64,000 nt of DNA from Enterovirga aerilata (GTDB lineage Bacteria; Pseudomonadota; Alphaproteobacteria; Rhizobiales; Beijerinckiaceae), in NCBI RefSeq assembly GCF_013044135.1, contig NZ_JABEPP010000003.1, forward strand, positions 728,946 through 792,945, written 5' to 3'. Position 1 is the first letter of the stretch. Every line of letters begins with the position of its first letter. This document shows, in pieces, positions 1-10,165 of the stretch. The notes beneath the pieces were generated by a model. It worked only from the letters and a program-made list of their open reading frames with translations. It did no database searches and was not told where the DNA came from. The position numbers were made by a program, and so were the translations under genes.

Positions 1-398
1 ACGATGTGATTGTCGGACGGGAAGTTGCCCGCCTCCGCCAGGATCTCGCGGCGGTCCGGCCGCATCCGGGCCGCGGCCACGAGCAGTTTGAAGAGGTTGA
101 CCGAGATCGAGTCGGTGATCGTCACCTCGCCCGGCTTCGCGCCGAGGAGACGGGCCAGTCTCTCGCCCGCCCGTCCCGGTGCCGTGTACCAGCCGGCCGT
201 ATTCCAGGAGGCGATCAGGTCCCGTCCCCATTCGCGCCGGATGGCATCCTCCATCCGGGGCTGAACCGATTTCGGCAGCGCTCCCAGCGAGTTCCCGTCG
301 AGATAGATCACGCCCGGCGGCAGCTCGAACCGCTCCCGCGCGAAGGCGAGCGGGTCGTCCCTGTCCTGGGCGAGGCAGGCCTCGCGGGCGATCGTCAT
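1..398 (-). CDS. kynU: Kynureninase, N-terminal part (runs off the window)
   Basis: The first 132 residues of a minus-strand protein start at the ATG at 398-396 and continue past base 1. The segment carries the kynureninase N-terminal signature [13 protein letters not shown] (about residues 30-42), then [20 protein letters not shown] and an [20 protein letters not shown] stretch, the usual order in this PLP enzyme. Kynureninase cleaves kynurenine to anthranilate and alanine in tryptophan catabolism. The PLP lysine lies beyond the window. It is divergent from the hydrolase at 524, with 125 bp between them. The family call is secure; whether the rest of the gene is intact cannot be seen. Confidence 0.88.
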   Translation of the reverse strand, partial: MTIAREACLAQDRDDPLAFARERFELPPGVIYLDGNSLGALPKSVQPRMEDAIRREWGRDLIASWNTAGWYTAPGRAGERLARLLGAKPGEVTITDSISVNLFKLLVAAARMRPDRREILAEAGNFPSDNHI

Positions 399-451
399 GT
401 CCGGCCTCCGGGCTGCGGGACTTGCGCGCCCTGAAGGCTAGACCGGAATGC

Positions 452-480
452 TTGAAGCTTAAAAGATTTTCTTTTCATCC
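452..480. promoter_or_regulatory. A/T-rich divergent control segment between kynU and the hydrolase
   Basis: This is the only strongly A/T-rich stretch in the 125 bp between the two divergent genes. It contains an inverted repeat AAAAG (461-465), ATTTT, CTTTT (471-475). Such a patch in a 70% GC genome is a reasonable place for promoters or a regulator site, but no clear -35/-10 pair can be assigned on either strand. Confidence 0.3.
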
Positions 481-523
481 CGAACAGCCGCGCTATCGTG
501 CAACCGGGACAGGACGAGGGCAG

Positions 524-1351
524 ATGGGGCAGGCGATCGCGGCGACAACCCGGGACGGCCGGTTCAGCTATCTGGCGGCCGGGCCGGACGGGGCTCAGCC
601 TGTGGTCTTCCTGCACGGGATCGGCGGCGGCGCGCGGCTCTGGTCGAGCCAGCTCGAGAGCTTCGCTCCGCGCTATCGGGCGATCGCCCTCGACCTGCCC
701 GGCTACGGCGGCTCGCAGCCGCTCGCCGAGACCGGCATCCGGACCTATGCCGAAGCGGTGGCGGATTTCCTCCGCACGCTCCGGCTCGCGTCGCCCGTGC
801 TCGTCGGCCACTCGATCGGCGGCATGATCGTCCAGACTTACATGGCGGACCGACTCGGGCCGATCCGGGCCGCCGTCCTCGCCCAGACGACGCCGGCCTT
901 CGGCGGCAAGGATCCGCGCTGGGCGGAGGAGTTCGTGGCCGCGCGCCTCGGCCCGCTCGACCGCGGGGAGACCATGCCCTCGCTCGCCCCGGCGATCGCT
1001 GCGTCGCTCCTGGGCGAGGACCCGGATCCTGCCGCCTTCGCGCTCGCGCGAGACTGCGTCGCGGCCGTCCCGGAAGCGACATGGCGTGCCAGCGTGATGG
1101 CGCTGGTCGGATTCGACAAGCGCGAGGCGCTCGGGCGCATTTCGGTCCCGACGCTGCTGATCGCCGGGTCGAAAGACCAGAACGCGCCGGCGCCGACCAT
1201 GGCGAAGATGGCGGAGCGGATTCCGGGGGCGGAGTACGTCTGCCTGGACGGGATCGGCCATCTCGCCTTTGCGGAGGCGCCGGAGGCATTCGACGGCGCC
1301 GTGCTCGACTTCCTGAACCGCCGACTCGCAACCGGAGAAGCTGCCTCGTGA
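524..1351 (+). CDS. Alpha/beta-fold hydrolase (enol-lactonase-like)
   Basis: A 275-residue alpha/beta hydrolase. The oxyanion region VVFLHGIGGG is at about residues 27-36, the nucleophile elbow GHSIGG at about 97-102, the acid region LLIAGSKDQNAP near 225-236, and the catalytic His in GIGHLAF near 250. Length and motifs resemble 3-oxoadipate enol-lactonase and other small ester, lactone or thioester hydrolases; the substrate is not determined. The ATG at 524 was chosen because the longer open frame upstream would run into kynU. Its TGA overlaps the GTG of the acyl-CoA dehydrogenase (GTGA at 1348-1351), so the two are probably translationally coupled and the hydrolase likely acts in the same pathway. 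Confidence 0.85.
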   Translation: MGQAIAATTRDGRFSYLAAGPDGAQPVVFLHGIGGGARLWSSQLESFAPRYRAIALDLPGYGGSQPLAETGIRTYAEAVADFLRTLRLASPVLVGHSIGGMIVQTYMADRLGPIRAAVLAQTTPAFGGKDPRWAEEFVAARLGPLDRGETMPSLAPAIAASLLGEDPDPAAFALARDCVAAVPEATWRASVMALVGFDKREALGRISVPTLLIAGSKDQNAPAPTMAKMAERIPGAEYVCLDGIGHLAFAEAPEAFDGAVLDFLNRRLATGEAAS

Positions 1352-2637
1352 CCGCAAGCGCCCCAGACCTGTTCGAGGCCGTGCGTCCCGCCGATCTCGA
1401 TCCGCCTCTCTTCGACCCGAAGGCGTTCAGGCTGTCGGCGCATACGGCCGCTCTCGCCGACAGGGCCCGGGCGCTCGCCCAGACCGTCTTCGCCGAGCGC
1501 GCCGCGGGCTACGACCGGGATGCGCGCTTTCCGACGGAGAACTACCAGGACCTCCACAAGGCGGGCCTTCTCGCAATCTGCATCCCCAAGGAGCAGGGCG
1601 GCGCGGGCGCGGACTACAAGACCTACGCGATCGTCGCGGCCGAGATCGGGCGCTATTGCGGCGCCACCGCGCTCTCCTGGAACATGCATGTCTGCTCGAC
1701 GCTGTGGTCCGGCGCGATCGTCGACGATCTCGACCTCACGCCGCAGGAGCGCGAGGAGCATGAGCGCCGGCGCTCCCTGCATTACCGCCGCATCGTGGAG
1801 GAGGGGGCCGTCTATTCGCAGCCCTTCTCGGAAGGCGGCGCGGCGGCGGCGGGCGGGGTCGCCTTCGAGACCCGCGCCGTGCCGACGGACGGCGGCTGGC
1901 TCGTCTCGGGCAAGAAGATCTTCGCCTCGCTCGCGGGCCATGCGGATTATTACGGCATCCTCTGCACCGAGATCGGCCCGGACGAGAAGGCCTCGCGCCG
2001 CAACACCCTGTATCTCGCCATTCCCGCCAAGGCCGAGGGCGTGTCGGTCGTCGGCGACTGGGACCCGCTCGGCATGCGCGGCACCGTCTCGCGCACGCTC
2101 ATCTTCAAGGACGTGTTCGTGCCGGAGGAGGCCGCGCTGATGCCGCGCGGCACCTATTTCCAGGCTGCCTCGCGCTGGCCGCACATGTTCCTGACGCTCT
2201 CGCCGACCTATGTTGGCCAGGCGCAGGCGGCCTATGACTTCACGGTGCGATATCTGCGAGGCGAGCAGCCCGGCACGCCGCCCGTGAAGCGGCGCCAGTA
2301 CCCGACGAAGCAGATCGCCGTCGCCGAGATGCGGATCAAGCTCGAGCAGCTGAAAGCCGTGTGGTTCCAGGCGGTCTCGGAGGCGGGCGCCGATCCGTCC
2401 AAGGATCAGGTGATCCGGGCCTGGACGGCGCAATACGCGGTCATGGAGGGTGCGAACGACATCGCGCGCCTCGCGATCCGCACCTGCGGGGGCCAGTCGA
2501 TGCTGAAGTCGCTGCCGCTCGAGCGGATCTTCCGCGACAGCCGCTGCGGCTCGCTCATGCTGCCCTGGACGGCGGAGCTCTGCGTCGACCGGATCGGCCG
2601 TGCCGCGCTCTACGAGCCGGGCGAGACGGACGAGTGA
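1348..2637 (+). CDS. Acyl-CoA dehydrogenase family protein
   Basis: A 429-residue flavoprotein of the acyl-CoA dehydrogenase fold. The N-terminal helical domain has the motif YQDLHKAGLLAICIPKEQGG, the middle beta domain has VSGKKIFASLAGHADYYGI and WDPLGMRGTVSRTLIFKDVF, and the C-terminal helical domain ends with YAVMEGANDIARLAIRTCGG followed by the RIFRDSRCG segment typical of the family. It would oxidise an acyl-CoA to the enoyl-CoA with FAD, or act as one of the family's monooxygenase-like variants. The start is the GTG at 1348, overlapping the hydrolase stop by 4 bp. The usual catalytic Glu cannot be assigned without an alignment. Confidence 0.85.
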   Translation: MTASAPDLFEAVRPADLDPPLFDPKAFRLSAHTAALADRARALAQTVFAERAAGYDRDARFPTENYQDLHKAGLLAICIPKEQGGAGADYKTYAIVAAEIGRYCGATALSWNMHVCSTLWSGAIVDDLDLTPQEREEHERRRSLHYRRIVEEGAVYSQPFSEGGAAAAGGVAFETRAVPTDGGWLVSGKKIFASLAGHADYYGILCTEIGPDEKASRRNTLYLAIPAKAEGVSVVGDWDPLGMRGTVSRTLIFKDVFVPEEAALMPRGTYFQAASRWPHMFLTLSPTYVGQAQAAYDFTVRYLRGEQPGTPPVKRRQYPTKQIAVAEMRIKLEQLKAVWFQAVSEAGADPSKDQVIRAWTAQYAVMEGANDIARLAIRTCGGQSMLKSLPLERIFRDSRCGSLMLPWTAELCVDRIGRAALYEPGETDE

Positions 2638-2654
2638 GGACCGCACGCGGCATT

Positions 2655-2682
2655 CCCTCCCCACCGCAAGCGGGGGGAGGGG
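2655..2682 (+). promoter_or_regulatory. Hairpin covering the Shine-Dalgarno of the acyl-CoA ligase gene
   Basis: CCCTCCCC (2655-2662) pairs with GGGGAGGG (2674-2681), with a further short inner stem around CAAG. The right arm contains the G-rich Shine-Dalgarno for the GTG at 2687. The same kind of CTCCCC/GCAAG/GGGGAG hairpin recurs elsewhere in the window, so it may simply be a dispersed repeat placed here, but its position could mask the ribosome site. Confidence 0.4.
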
Positions 2683-2686
2683 AACT

Positions 2687-4180
2687 GTGAACCTCGCCGA
2701 CGTCATCCGTCGCAACGCCGCCTTCGCGCCGGGCAAGGTTGCGCTCCGGTTCGAGGGCGGGACGATCTCCTACGGTGCGCTGAGCGGGCGTATCGAAGCG
2801 ACGGCCGCGCTGCTTGCCGGCGAGTTCGGGATAGGGAAGGGCGACCGGGTCGCGATCCTCGCCTACAACCACCCCGATACGCTGGTCCTCCTCTATGCCT
2901 GCGCCCGGCTCGGCGCGATGCTGGTGCCGCTCAACTGGCGCCTTGCCGGGCCGGAGCTCGCATACATCCTGGCCGATGCCGATCCGGCCCTTTTCGTGGC
3001 GGACGAGCATTTCGCCAAGGAAGCAGCGGAGCTCGCCGCCGGGCGCTCGAACCTGCCCCTGTTTTCCGTGGGTGAAGCCGCGGGGAGCCTGGGCGAGCTG
3101 ATCGCATCCGGCGGGGAGGGAAGCTCCCGATGCGAGGGCCGGCTCTCGGACCCGCTCCTCGTGGTCTATACGTCGGGCACCACCGGGCGGCCCAAGGGCG
3201 CCCTGCTCCGGCAGGAGGCCCTCGTCTGGAACGGCGTCATGAGCCAGCACATGCATGGCCTGACATCGGACGACCACGTCCTCACCGTCCTGCCGTTCTT
3301 CCATGTCGGCGGGCTGAACATCCAGACGACGCCGGCTTTGCATCAAGGTGCGACGGTCACGATCCATTCGCGCTTCGCGCCAGACACGACGCTCGCCGCC
3401 ATCGCGGACGACCGGCCGACGCTGACGGTCCTCGTGCCGGCGACGCTCGGGGCCGTCCTCTCTCATCCCGGTTTCGGCTCGGCCGACCTGTCGAGCCTGC
3501 GCGCGATCACGACCGGCTCGACCTATGTGCCCCAGGCGCTGATCGACCCCTTCGAGCGGCGTGGCGTGCCGGTGCTCCAGGTCTACGGCGCGACGGAGAC
3601 CTGCCCGATCTCGGTCTATACGCGCCTGGGCGGTCCGCGGCCGGAAGGATCGACCGGCTGGCCCGGCCCGTTCTGCGAGGCGAAGCTCGTCGACGATGCC
3701 GGGCGGGAGCTGCCGGACGGCACCTCCGGCGAGATCTGGATTCGGGGGCCGCAGATCCTCTCCGGCTATTGGCGGGACGAGGCCGCCACGCGTGACAGCA
3801 TCGTGGACGGCTGGTTCCGCACCGGCGACATCGCCTCTCGCGATGCGGCCGGCGCCTATTACGTGCACGACAGGAAGAAGAACGTCGTCATCTCGGGCGG
3901 GGAGAACATCTACCCGGCCGAGATCGAGCGCGTGCTGCTGGAGCACGAGGCGGTGGCCGAATGCGCCGTCATCGGCCGCCCCGACCCGCGCTGGGGCGAG
4001 GTGCCGGTCGCGCATGTCGTCCTCCGCGCGGGCGCATCCTGCACGGCCGAAAGCCTGTCGGCACATGTCCTGTCGCAGCTTGCCCGGTTCAAGGCGCCGA
4101 AGGACTTCATCTTCGCCGACAGCCTGCCGAAGAGCGCGCTCGGCAAGGTGCAGCACCACCTGCTGCGGGAGCGCCGATGA
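2687..4180 (+). CDS. AMP-forming acyl-CoA synthetase (FadD-like)
   Basis: A 497-residue adenylate-forming ligase that would activate a carboxylic acid to its CoA thioester with ATP. Core motifs are VYTSGTTGRPKGALL (P-loop-like A3), YGATETCPIS (A5), GWFRTGDIA (A7), DRKKNVVISGGENIYPAEIE (A8 hinge), and the C-terminal PKSALGKVQ with the invariant catalytic Lys (A10). Length is normal for the short/medium-chain class. The start is the GTG at 2687, just after a G-rich Shine-Dalgarno. Together with the dehydrogenase and hydrolase upstream it suggests degradation of an organic acid through CoA esters; chain length or substrate is not evident. Confidence 0.88.
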   Translation: MNLADVIRRNAAFAPGKVALRFEGGTISYGALSGRIEATAALLAGEFGIGKGDRVAILAYNHPDTLVLLYACARLGAMLVPLNWRLAGPELAYILADADPALFVADEHFAKEAAELAAGRSNLPLFSVGEAAGSLGELIASGGEGSSRCEGRLSDPLLVVYTSGTTGRPKGALLRQEALVWNGVMSQHMHGLTSDDHVLTVLPFFHVGGLNIQTTPALHQGATVTIHSRFAPDTTLAAIADDRPTLTVLVPATLGAVLSHPGFGSADLSSLRAITTGSTYVPQALIDPFERRGVPVLQVYGATETCPISVYTRLGGPRPEGSTGWPGPFCEAKLVDDAGRELPDGTSGEIWIRGPQILSGYWRDEAATRDSIVDGWFRTGDIASRDAAGAYYVHDRKKNVVISGGENIYPAEIERVLLEHEAVAECAVIGRPDPRWGEVPVAHVVLRAGASCTAESLSAHVLSQLARFKAPKDFIFADSLPKSALGKVQHHLLRERR

Positions 4181-4191
4181 TGGCGCGACCT

Positions 4192-4289
4192 GTCATTCCG
4201 AGGCGCGCGAAGCGAGAGCCCGGAACCCACGATCAAGCTCCGGAGCCTAGCCGTGGTTTCCGGATCGCACTTCGTGCGTCCGGAATGAC
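4192..4289. repeat. Palindromic intergenic repeat (GTCATTCCG...CGGAATGAC)
   Basis: A 98 bp element bounded by the inverted termini GTCATTCCG (4192-4200) and CGGAATGAC (4281-4289), with inner partial pairing. It fills most of the gap between the ligase and the next gene. The termini match those of the array at 63190-63860 (GTCATTCC / GGATGAC), so both belong to one REP-like family. Confidence 0.7.
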
Positions 4290-4301
4290 AAAGGTGTCTC
4301 G

Positions 4302-5390
4302 ATGAAGATTGCGGTACTCGGCGGCGGCAACGGGTCCTTCGCCGCCGCCGGCGATTTCGCGCTCGCCGGCCACGAGGTGCGGCTGTGGCGCCGCGACGGG
4401 GAGGCGATCGCCGACCTCGCCGGGAACGGTTCCGCCATCACCGTGAAGGATCATGCCGGGCGGCACCAAGCGAGGCTGGCGCTCGCCACGACCGACATCG
4501 CGGCCGCCATCGATGGAGCTGAGCTGATCCTCTGCCCGGCGCCGGCCTTCGCCCAGCCCGACATCGCGGCCCGGCTCGCTCCGCATCTGAAGCCCGGGCA
4601 GGTGGTCTTCCTGCCTCCGGCGACCTTCGGCTCGATGATCTTCGCCGAGGCCGCGCGGCGGGCCGGCACGGCCGAGGGCGCCGCCTTTGCCGAGACGGGC
4701 ACGCTCCCCTGGCTCGCCAGGAAGCACGGACCGCGCGAGGTCGCGATCACCGTCAGGGCGAAGCATCTGCCGGTCGGGACCTTTCCGGCGACGGCATCCG
4801 AATGGGCGCTGGATGTGATCGGTCGCGCCTTCCCGGGCGTCGTCACCTCCTGCGGTGATGCGCTGTCCGGCGCGCTGATGAATGCCGGCCCGATCATCCA
4901 TCCGCCGCTCATCGTGATGAATGCGGGGCCGATCGAGCATTTCGAGCGCTGGGACATCCACAAGGAGGGCACCCAGCCCGCGATCCGGCGCGTCACCGAC
5001 CGCCTCGACGCGGAGCGGATGCGTGTGCGCGAGGCGCTCGGCTACGGCGCGCCGCATTTCCCGCTCGCGGACCACTATGCCCGCGAGGGGGCCGAGTGGA
5101 TGTATGGCCGCGGCTCGCACGACCGGCTGACCGATTCCGGCGATTGGCGCGAGACGCTGGTCCTGACGCAGCATCGCTACATGCGGGAGGACCTGCTCCT
5201 GGGTCTTTCCTTCCTGGTCTCCGTCGCCGAGCTCGCCGGCGTGGAGACGCCGCTCGCCCGCGCCTTCCTGGCGATCGGCCGCGCCATCTGCGCCGATGCG
5301 GGGGAGATCAGGAGTCGGACCCTCGCCGATCTCGGGCTCGGGCAGCTCGACCGGAACGCGCTGCAGCGGCTGTTGAGGGAGGGGTTCTGA
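4302..5390 (+). CDS. NAD/NADP octopine/nopaline dehydrogenase family protein
   Basis: A 362-residue protein. The N-terminal Rossmann motif is VLGGGNGSFAAAGDFALAGHE (residues 4-24), followed by a G3P-dehydrogenase-like domain. The C-terminal part has NAGPIIHPPLIVMNAG (about 191-206) and QHRYMREDLLLGL, then a segment including GVETP, as in octopine/nopaline dehydrogenase C-terminal domains. Family members join or split amino acids and 2-oxo acids (opines) using NAD(P)H. Here it sits among acyl-CoA genes, so it may act on a different hydroxy or amino acid. The ATG at 4302 follows the palindromic repeat directly. Confidence 0.8.
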   Translation: MKIAVLGGGNGSFAAAGDFALAGHEVRLWRRDGEAIADLAGNGSAITVKDHAGRHQARLALATTDIAAAIDGAELILCPAPAFAQPDIAARLAPHLKPGQVVFLPPATFGSMIFAEAARRAGTAEGAAFAETGTLPWLARKHGPREVAITVRAKHLPVGTFPATASEWALDVIGRAFPGVVTSCGDALSGALMNAGPIIHPPLIVMNAGPIEHFERWDIHKEGTQPAIRRVTDRLDAERMRVREALGYGAPHFPLADHYAREGAEWMYGRGSHDRLTDSGDWRETLVLTQHRYMREDLLLGLSFLVSVAELAGVETPLARAFLAIGRAICADAGEIRSRTLADLGLGQLDRNALQRLLREGF

Positions 5391-5443
5391 CGAAGATGAT
5401 GCCGATCTGCGCTCACTCTATCATATCACCATAGGATGGGGTA

Positions 5444-5835
5444 TTGGACCATACACTGGAATTCCTGCTCGACTTCGATGGCCGCGTTCATTGGCTGGAG
5501 CAGGGATACTGGCTGAAATTCGAGATCGTCCGCACGACGCCGAGTCGGGAGAGACCCCATGGGCTGCGGTACTCGTTCACGCTCCACAAGCCTTCCGGCG
5601 AGCGCATTCTCGGCTTCGACAACGCTCATTCCGTGCCGAAACGGGCTGGAACGAAGGCGAGGCCGGTCAGCCACGATCATTGGCACCGAACGGAAGCCGA
5701 TGAAGGCCGGCCATATGAGTTCAAGGACGCAGACCAGCTGCTCGCCGACTTCTTCGCGGAAGTCCGACGCGTGCTCGGGGAGCATGGGATCGGCGACACG
5801 GTGGTCGGCGTGACCGTGCGGGGAGGCGAGGGTGA
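5444..5835 (+). CDS. TumE-family toxin (DUF6516-like), 3' end out of frame
   Basis: The frame from the TTG at 5444 (Shine-Dalgarno AGGATGGGG just upstream) encodes about 126 residues that match the TumE/DUF6516 toxin pattern: GYWLKFEIVR, RPHGLRYSFTLH, RILGFDNAH, SHDHWHR, PYEFKDADQLLADFFAEV. Toxins of this kind are proposed RNases paired with a DNA-binding antitoxin. Family members are normally about this long and end next to the antitoxin start. Here the frame has no stop at that point and stays open to 6259 across the whole antitoxin gene in another frame. A stop exists at 5833-5835 in the -1 frame, and one extra G in the G-tract at 5820-5823 would restore it. I give the likely functional end; the literal open frame is 5444-6259. 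Confidence 0.62.
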
Positions 5836-6215
5836 CGGAACATCGGCTCATGAGCCTGAGCGAGCTCGAGGCGCAGATGCGGGCGGTCGCGAGAGGCGAG
5901 CGGCGGGCCCCGCCTGGCGCGAACGTCGCAAGCTTCAATTCGCTCGAAGCCCTTGCCCGCATCCTCACGCCGGAAAACCGGGTCCTGATGCGCGTGATCC
6001 GCGACGAGAGACCGCAATCGATCGCCGAGCTGGCCCGAAAGGTCGACCGCGCCGAGTCGAACCTGAGCCGCACTCTCGAAAAGCTCGCCAGTGCCGGTCT
6101 GCTCGTCCTGAAGCGCGTCGACAACAGACGTGTGCCCGAAGTGGTCGTGCGGGAGCTCCAGGTGACGATCGATCCGTTCGGCGAACGGGATCGGATCGAC
6201 GTGGCCTCGGCCTGA
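5832..6215 (+). CDS. TumA-like winged-helix antitoxin of the TumE toxin
   Basis: A 127-residue MarR-like DNA-binding protein starting at GTG 5832 (an ATG lies six codons on at 5850). After a short N-terminal segment (LSELEAQMRAVARGERR), residues 37-100 form a winged helix: LEALARILTPENRVLMRVI, SIAELARKVDRAESNLSRTL as the recognition helix region, then LASAGLLVLKRVDNRRVPEV as the wing. This is the expected partner of the TumE-type protein just upstream, neutralising it and repressing the pair. The overlap with the toxin end implies coupled translation. The base composition is slightly less GC-rich than the flanks. Confidence 0.72.
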   Translation: MTEHRLMSLSELEAQMRAVARGERRAPPGANVASFNSLEALARILTPENRVLMRVIRDERPQSIAELARKVDRAESNLSRTLEKLASAGLLVLKRVDNRRVPEVVVRELQVTIDPFGERDRIDVASA

Positions 6216-6255
6216 CGGTCGTTCATCGCCGCGATCCGACCATGGGAGCCACACC

Positions 6256-7278
6256 ATGACCCGCCCGCTGATCGCCTGCCTCGGCGCAGGCCGGATGGGG
6301 CGCGGCATCGCGGTCGCCTTCGCCTATGCCGGGCACAGCGTGCTCCTTCTCGACGTGAAGGAGCGCGATGCGGACGGCTTCCGGGCCTTGAGCGATGCCG
6401 CCCTCGGGGAGGTGCGCGGTATCCTGGCCAGCCTCGCCTCGCTCGGATTGTTCGATCCCTCTGCCGTGGACACTCTGGCCGCACGGGTGGAGGTGGTGCC
6501 GGCGGCGGAGCGCGGGACGGCGCTGGCTGGAGCCGGGATCGTCTTCGAGGGCGTGCCGGAGATCCTCGCCCTCAAGCGCGAGGTGCTGGCCGACGCCTCG
6601 CGCCTCGCCCGTCCGGACGCGGTCATCGCCTCGACCACCTCGACCATCATGGTGGACGACATGGCCGTGGCGGTGGCGCGGCCCGAGCGCTTCCTGAACG
6701 CTCACTGGCTCAATCCCGCCTATCTCGTGCCGCTCGTCGAGGTCTCGCCGGGCAGCGCCACGGATGCCGCGGTGACGGAACGGCTCAAGACGGTGCTGGA
6801 AGGGATCGGCAAGGTCCCGGTCGTCTGCAGGTCGAGCCCCGGCTTCATCGTCCCGCGCATCCAGGCGTTGGCCATGAACGAGGCGGCCAGGATGGTCGAG
6901 GAGGGCGTCGCCTCCGCCGAGGAGATCGACAAGGCCATCCGGGTCGGCTTCGGCTTCCGCTTCGCCGTGCTCGGCCTGCTCGAGTTCATCGATTGGGGCG
7001 GCGGCGACATCCTCTATCACGCGAGCCGCTACCTGGAAGGCGCTCTCGGCAGCGAGCGCTATCGCGCGCCGGAGGTCATCCACCGCAACATGGAGGAGGG
7101 CCGCATCGGGCTGCGCACGGGGGAGGGCTTCCTGGACTATGCCGGGCTCGATCTCGACGCATATCGCCGGGAGCGCCTCGCCGCCTTCGTCGGCCTCCTG
7201 AAACATCTCGGACTTTCGCGCGCGCCCGAACTCCGGCCTCAGCCGACGATTGCTGCATCTGCGAAGCAACACGTGTGA
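6256..7278 (+). CDS. 3-hydroxyacyl-CoA (3-hydroxybutyryl-CoA) dehydrogenase
   Basis: A 340-residue NAD-dependent dehydrogenase. The N-terminal Rossmann motif is LGAGRMGRGIAVAFAYAGHS (residues 9-28), followed by an acidic LLLDV end. HWLNPAYLVPLVEV (about 155-168) contains the catalytic His region, and the C-terminal helical domain has SSPGFIVPRIQALAMNEAAR and VGFGFRFAVLGLLEFIDWGG. It oxidises a 3-hydroxyacyl-CoA, or a related hydroxy acid, to the keto form. It lies 40 bp after the antitoxin gene on the same strand and completes a beta-oxidation-like set with the dehydrogenase and ligase upstream. The exact substrate is not determined; L-gulonate and carnitine dehydrogenases share this fold. 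Confidence 0.85.
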   Translation: MTRPLIACLGAGRMGRGIAVAFAYAGHSVLLLDVKERDADGFRALSDAALGEVRGILASLASLGLFDPSAVDTLAARVEVVPAAERGTALAGAGIVFEGVPEILALKREVLADASRLARPDAVIASTTSTIMVDDMAVAVARPERFLNAHWLNPAYLVPLVEVSPGSATDAAVTERLKTVLEGIGKVPVVCRSSPGFIVPRIQALAMNEAARMVEEGVASAEEIDKAIRVGFGFRFAVLGLLEFIDWGGGDILYHASRYLEGALGSERYRAPEVIHRNMEEGRIGLRTGEGFLDYAGLDLDAYRRERLAAFVGLLKHLGLSRAPELRPQPTIAASAKQHV

Positions 7279-7348
7279 CCCGCAGGGCACAACGCGCCCC
7301 GGTGCCGACTGCTAGGTGAGGCGATCCGATTCCCGATCGCGGCAGATC

Positions 7349-8011
7349 ATGACCACCCGACGCGCCCTGCTCGGCCTCCTGGCCGGGCTGCCCCTGGCCG
7401 CCTGCCAGACGAGCCAGATGGCGGCCGTGCCGCCGCAGCCCGCTTCCGCGGCCGATTCCGACTACGACCGCTGGTACATCGGCGCCGTCAAGGACGATCC
7501 GCACGACTACTATCTGGTCGACCGCAAGCTGATGCGGCCCGAACTCGCCCGGCAGGTCGTGCCCTACAAGGGGGACCAGCGGCCGGGCACGATCATCGTC
7601 GATATCGACGAGCGCTTCCTCTACCTCGTCCAGGATGACGGGACGGCCATCCGCTACGGCATCGGGGTCGGGCGCCAGGGTTTCTCCTGGAAGGGGGTGG
7701 CGCGTGTCGGCCGCAAGGCGAAGTGGCCGAGCTGGAACCCGACCAGCACCATGGTGAGCCTCAAGATCGCCTCGGCCGGGGTGCGCGAGCCAGGCATCGA
7801 CAACCCTCTCGGCGCGCGCGCCCTCTATCTCTACCAGGGCAACCGCGACACCCTGTTCCGCATCCACGGAACCAACGAGCCCTGGTCCATCGGGGAGCAG
7901 GTCTCCTCCGGCTGCATCCGCATGCTGAACGAGGACGTGGTCGACCTCTACGACCGGGTGCCCGTGGGTGCGACGGTTCTGGTCCGGCGGAACGGCCGCT
8001 GGCGCGTCTGA
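7349..8011 (+). CDS. L,D-transpeptidase (YkuD/ErfK family), lipoprotein
   Basis: A 220-residue exported protein. Residues 1-19 are a lipoprotein signal with RR at 4-5 and lipobox LPLAAC (lipidated Cys19). The YkuD catalytic domain contains RIHGTNEPWSIG with His173 and the nucleophile motif SSGCIRM with Cys189 and Arg191. It would form 3-3 cross-links in peptidoglycan or attach proteins to it, in the periplasm. The ATG at 7349 is preferred over an upstream GTG because it begins exactly at the signal peptide. A second paralogue at 61324-62028 has lost the active-site His and Arg seen here. Confidence 0.9.
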   Translation: MTTRRALLGLLAGLPLAACQTSQMAAVPPQPASAADSDYDRWYIGAVKDDPHDYYLVDRKLMRPELARQVVPYKGDQRPGTIIVDIDERFLYLVQDDGTAIRYGIGVGRQGFSWKGVARVGRKAKWPSWNPTSTMVSLKIASAGVREPGIDNPLGARALYLYQGNRDTLFRIHGTNEPWSIGEQVSSGCIRMLNEDVVDLYDRVPVGATVLVRRNGRWRV

Positions 8012-8058
8012 GCCGGTGCCCGTGTGGCGGAAAAGTGTCACGCGGGGCAGCAGCTTGT

Positions 8059-8086
8059 CTTGAAGGGCTTCTCCTCGGGACTATAT
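8059..8086 (+). promoter_or_regulatory. Candidate RpoH (heat-shock) promoter of dnaK
   Basis: CTTG (8059-8062) is followed after 18 bp by CTATAT (8081-8086), close to the alphaproteobacterial sigma-32 consensus CTTG-N17/18-CYTATNT. It lies about 145 bp upstream of the dnaK ATG in a gap with no other gene. The same spacing is seen before grpE. Confidence 0.5.
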
Positions 8087-8229
8087 CGGACCTGTCACGG
8101 GAGGTGCGGCGTCAGCAGCGTCCAAGGACCTGCGGGCGCGCAACTCCCATCCGCATGTAACAGAGCCATGGACCGGGCTGCCTCGCGGAGGGGCCCGGTG
8201 GTCTGCTTAAGAAACGAGGGATCCACCCC

Positions 8230-10149
<1,920 letters not shown>

Positions 10150-10165
10150 TCGCCCCTGGGATCAT

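Noticed and set aside
5836..6259. Fusion protein of toxin with a long C-terminal domain
   Set aside because: The extension past 5835 is an out-of-frame copy of the antitoxin gene, of Arg/Gly/Ala-rich shadow composition, with no domain.
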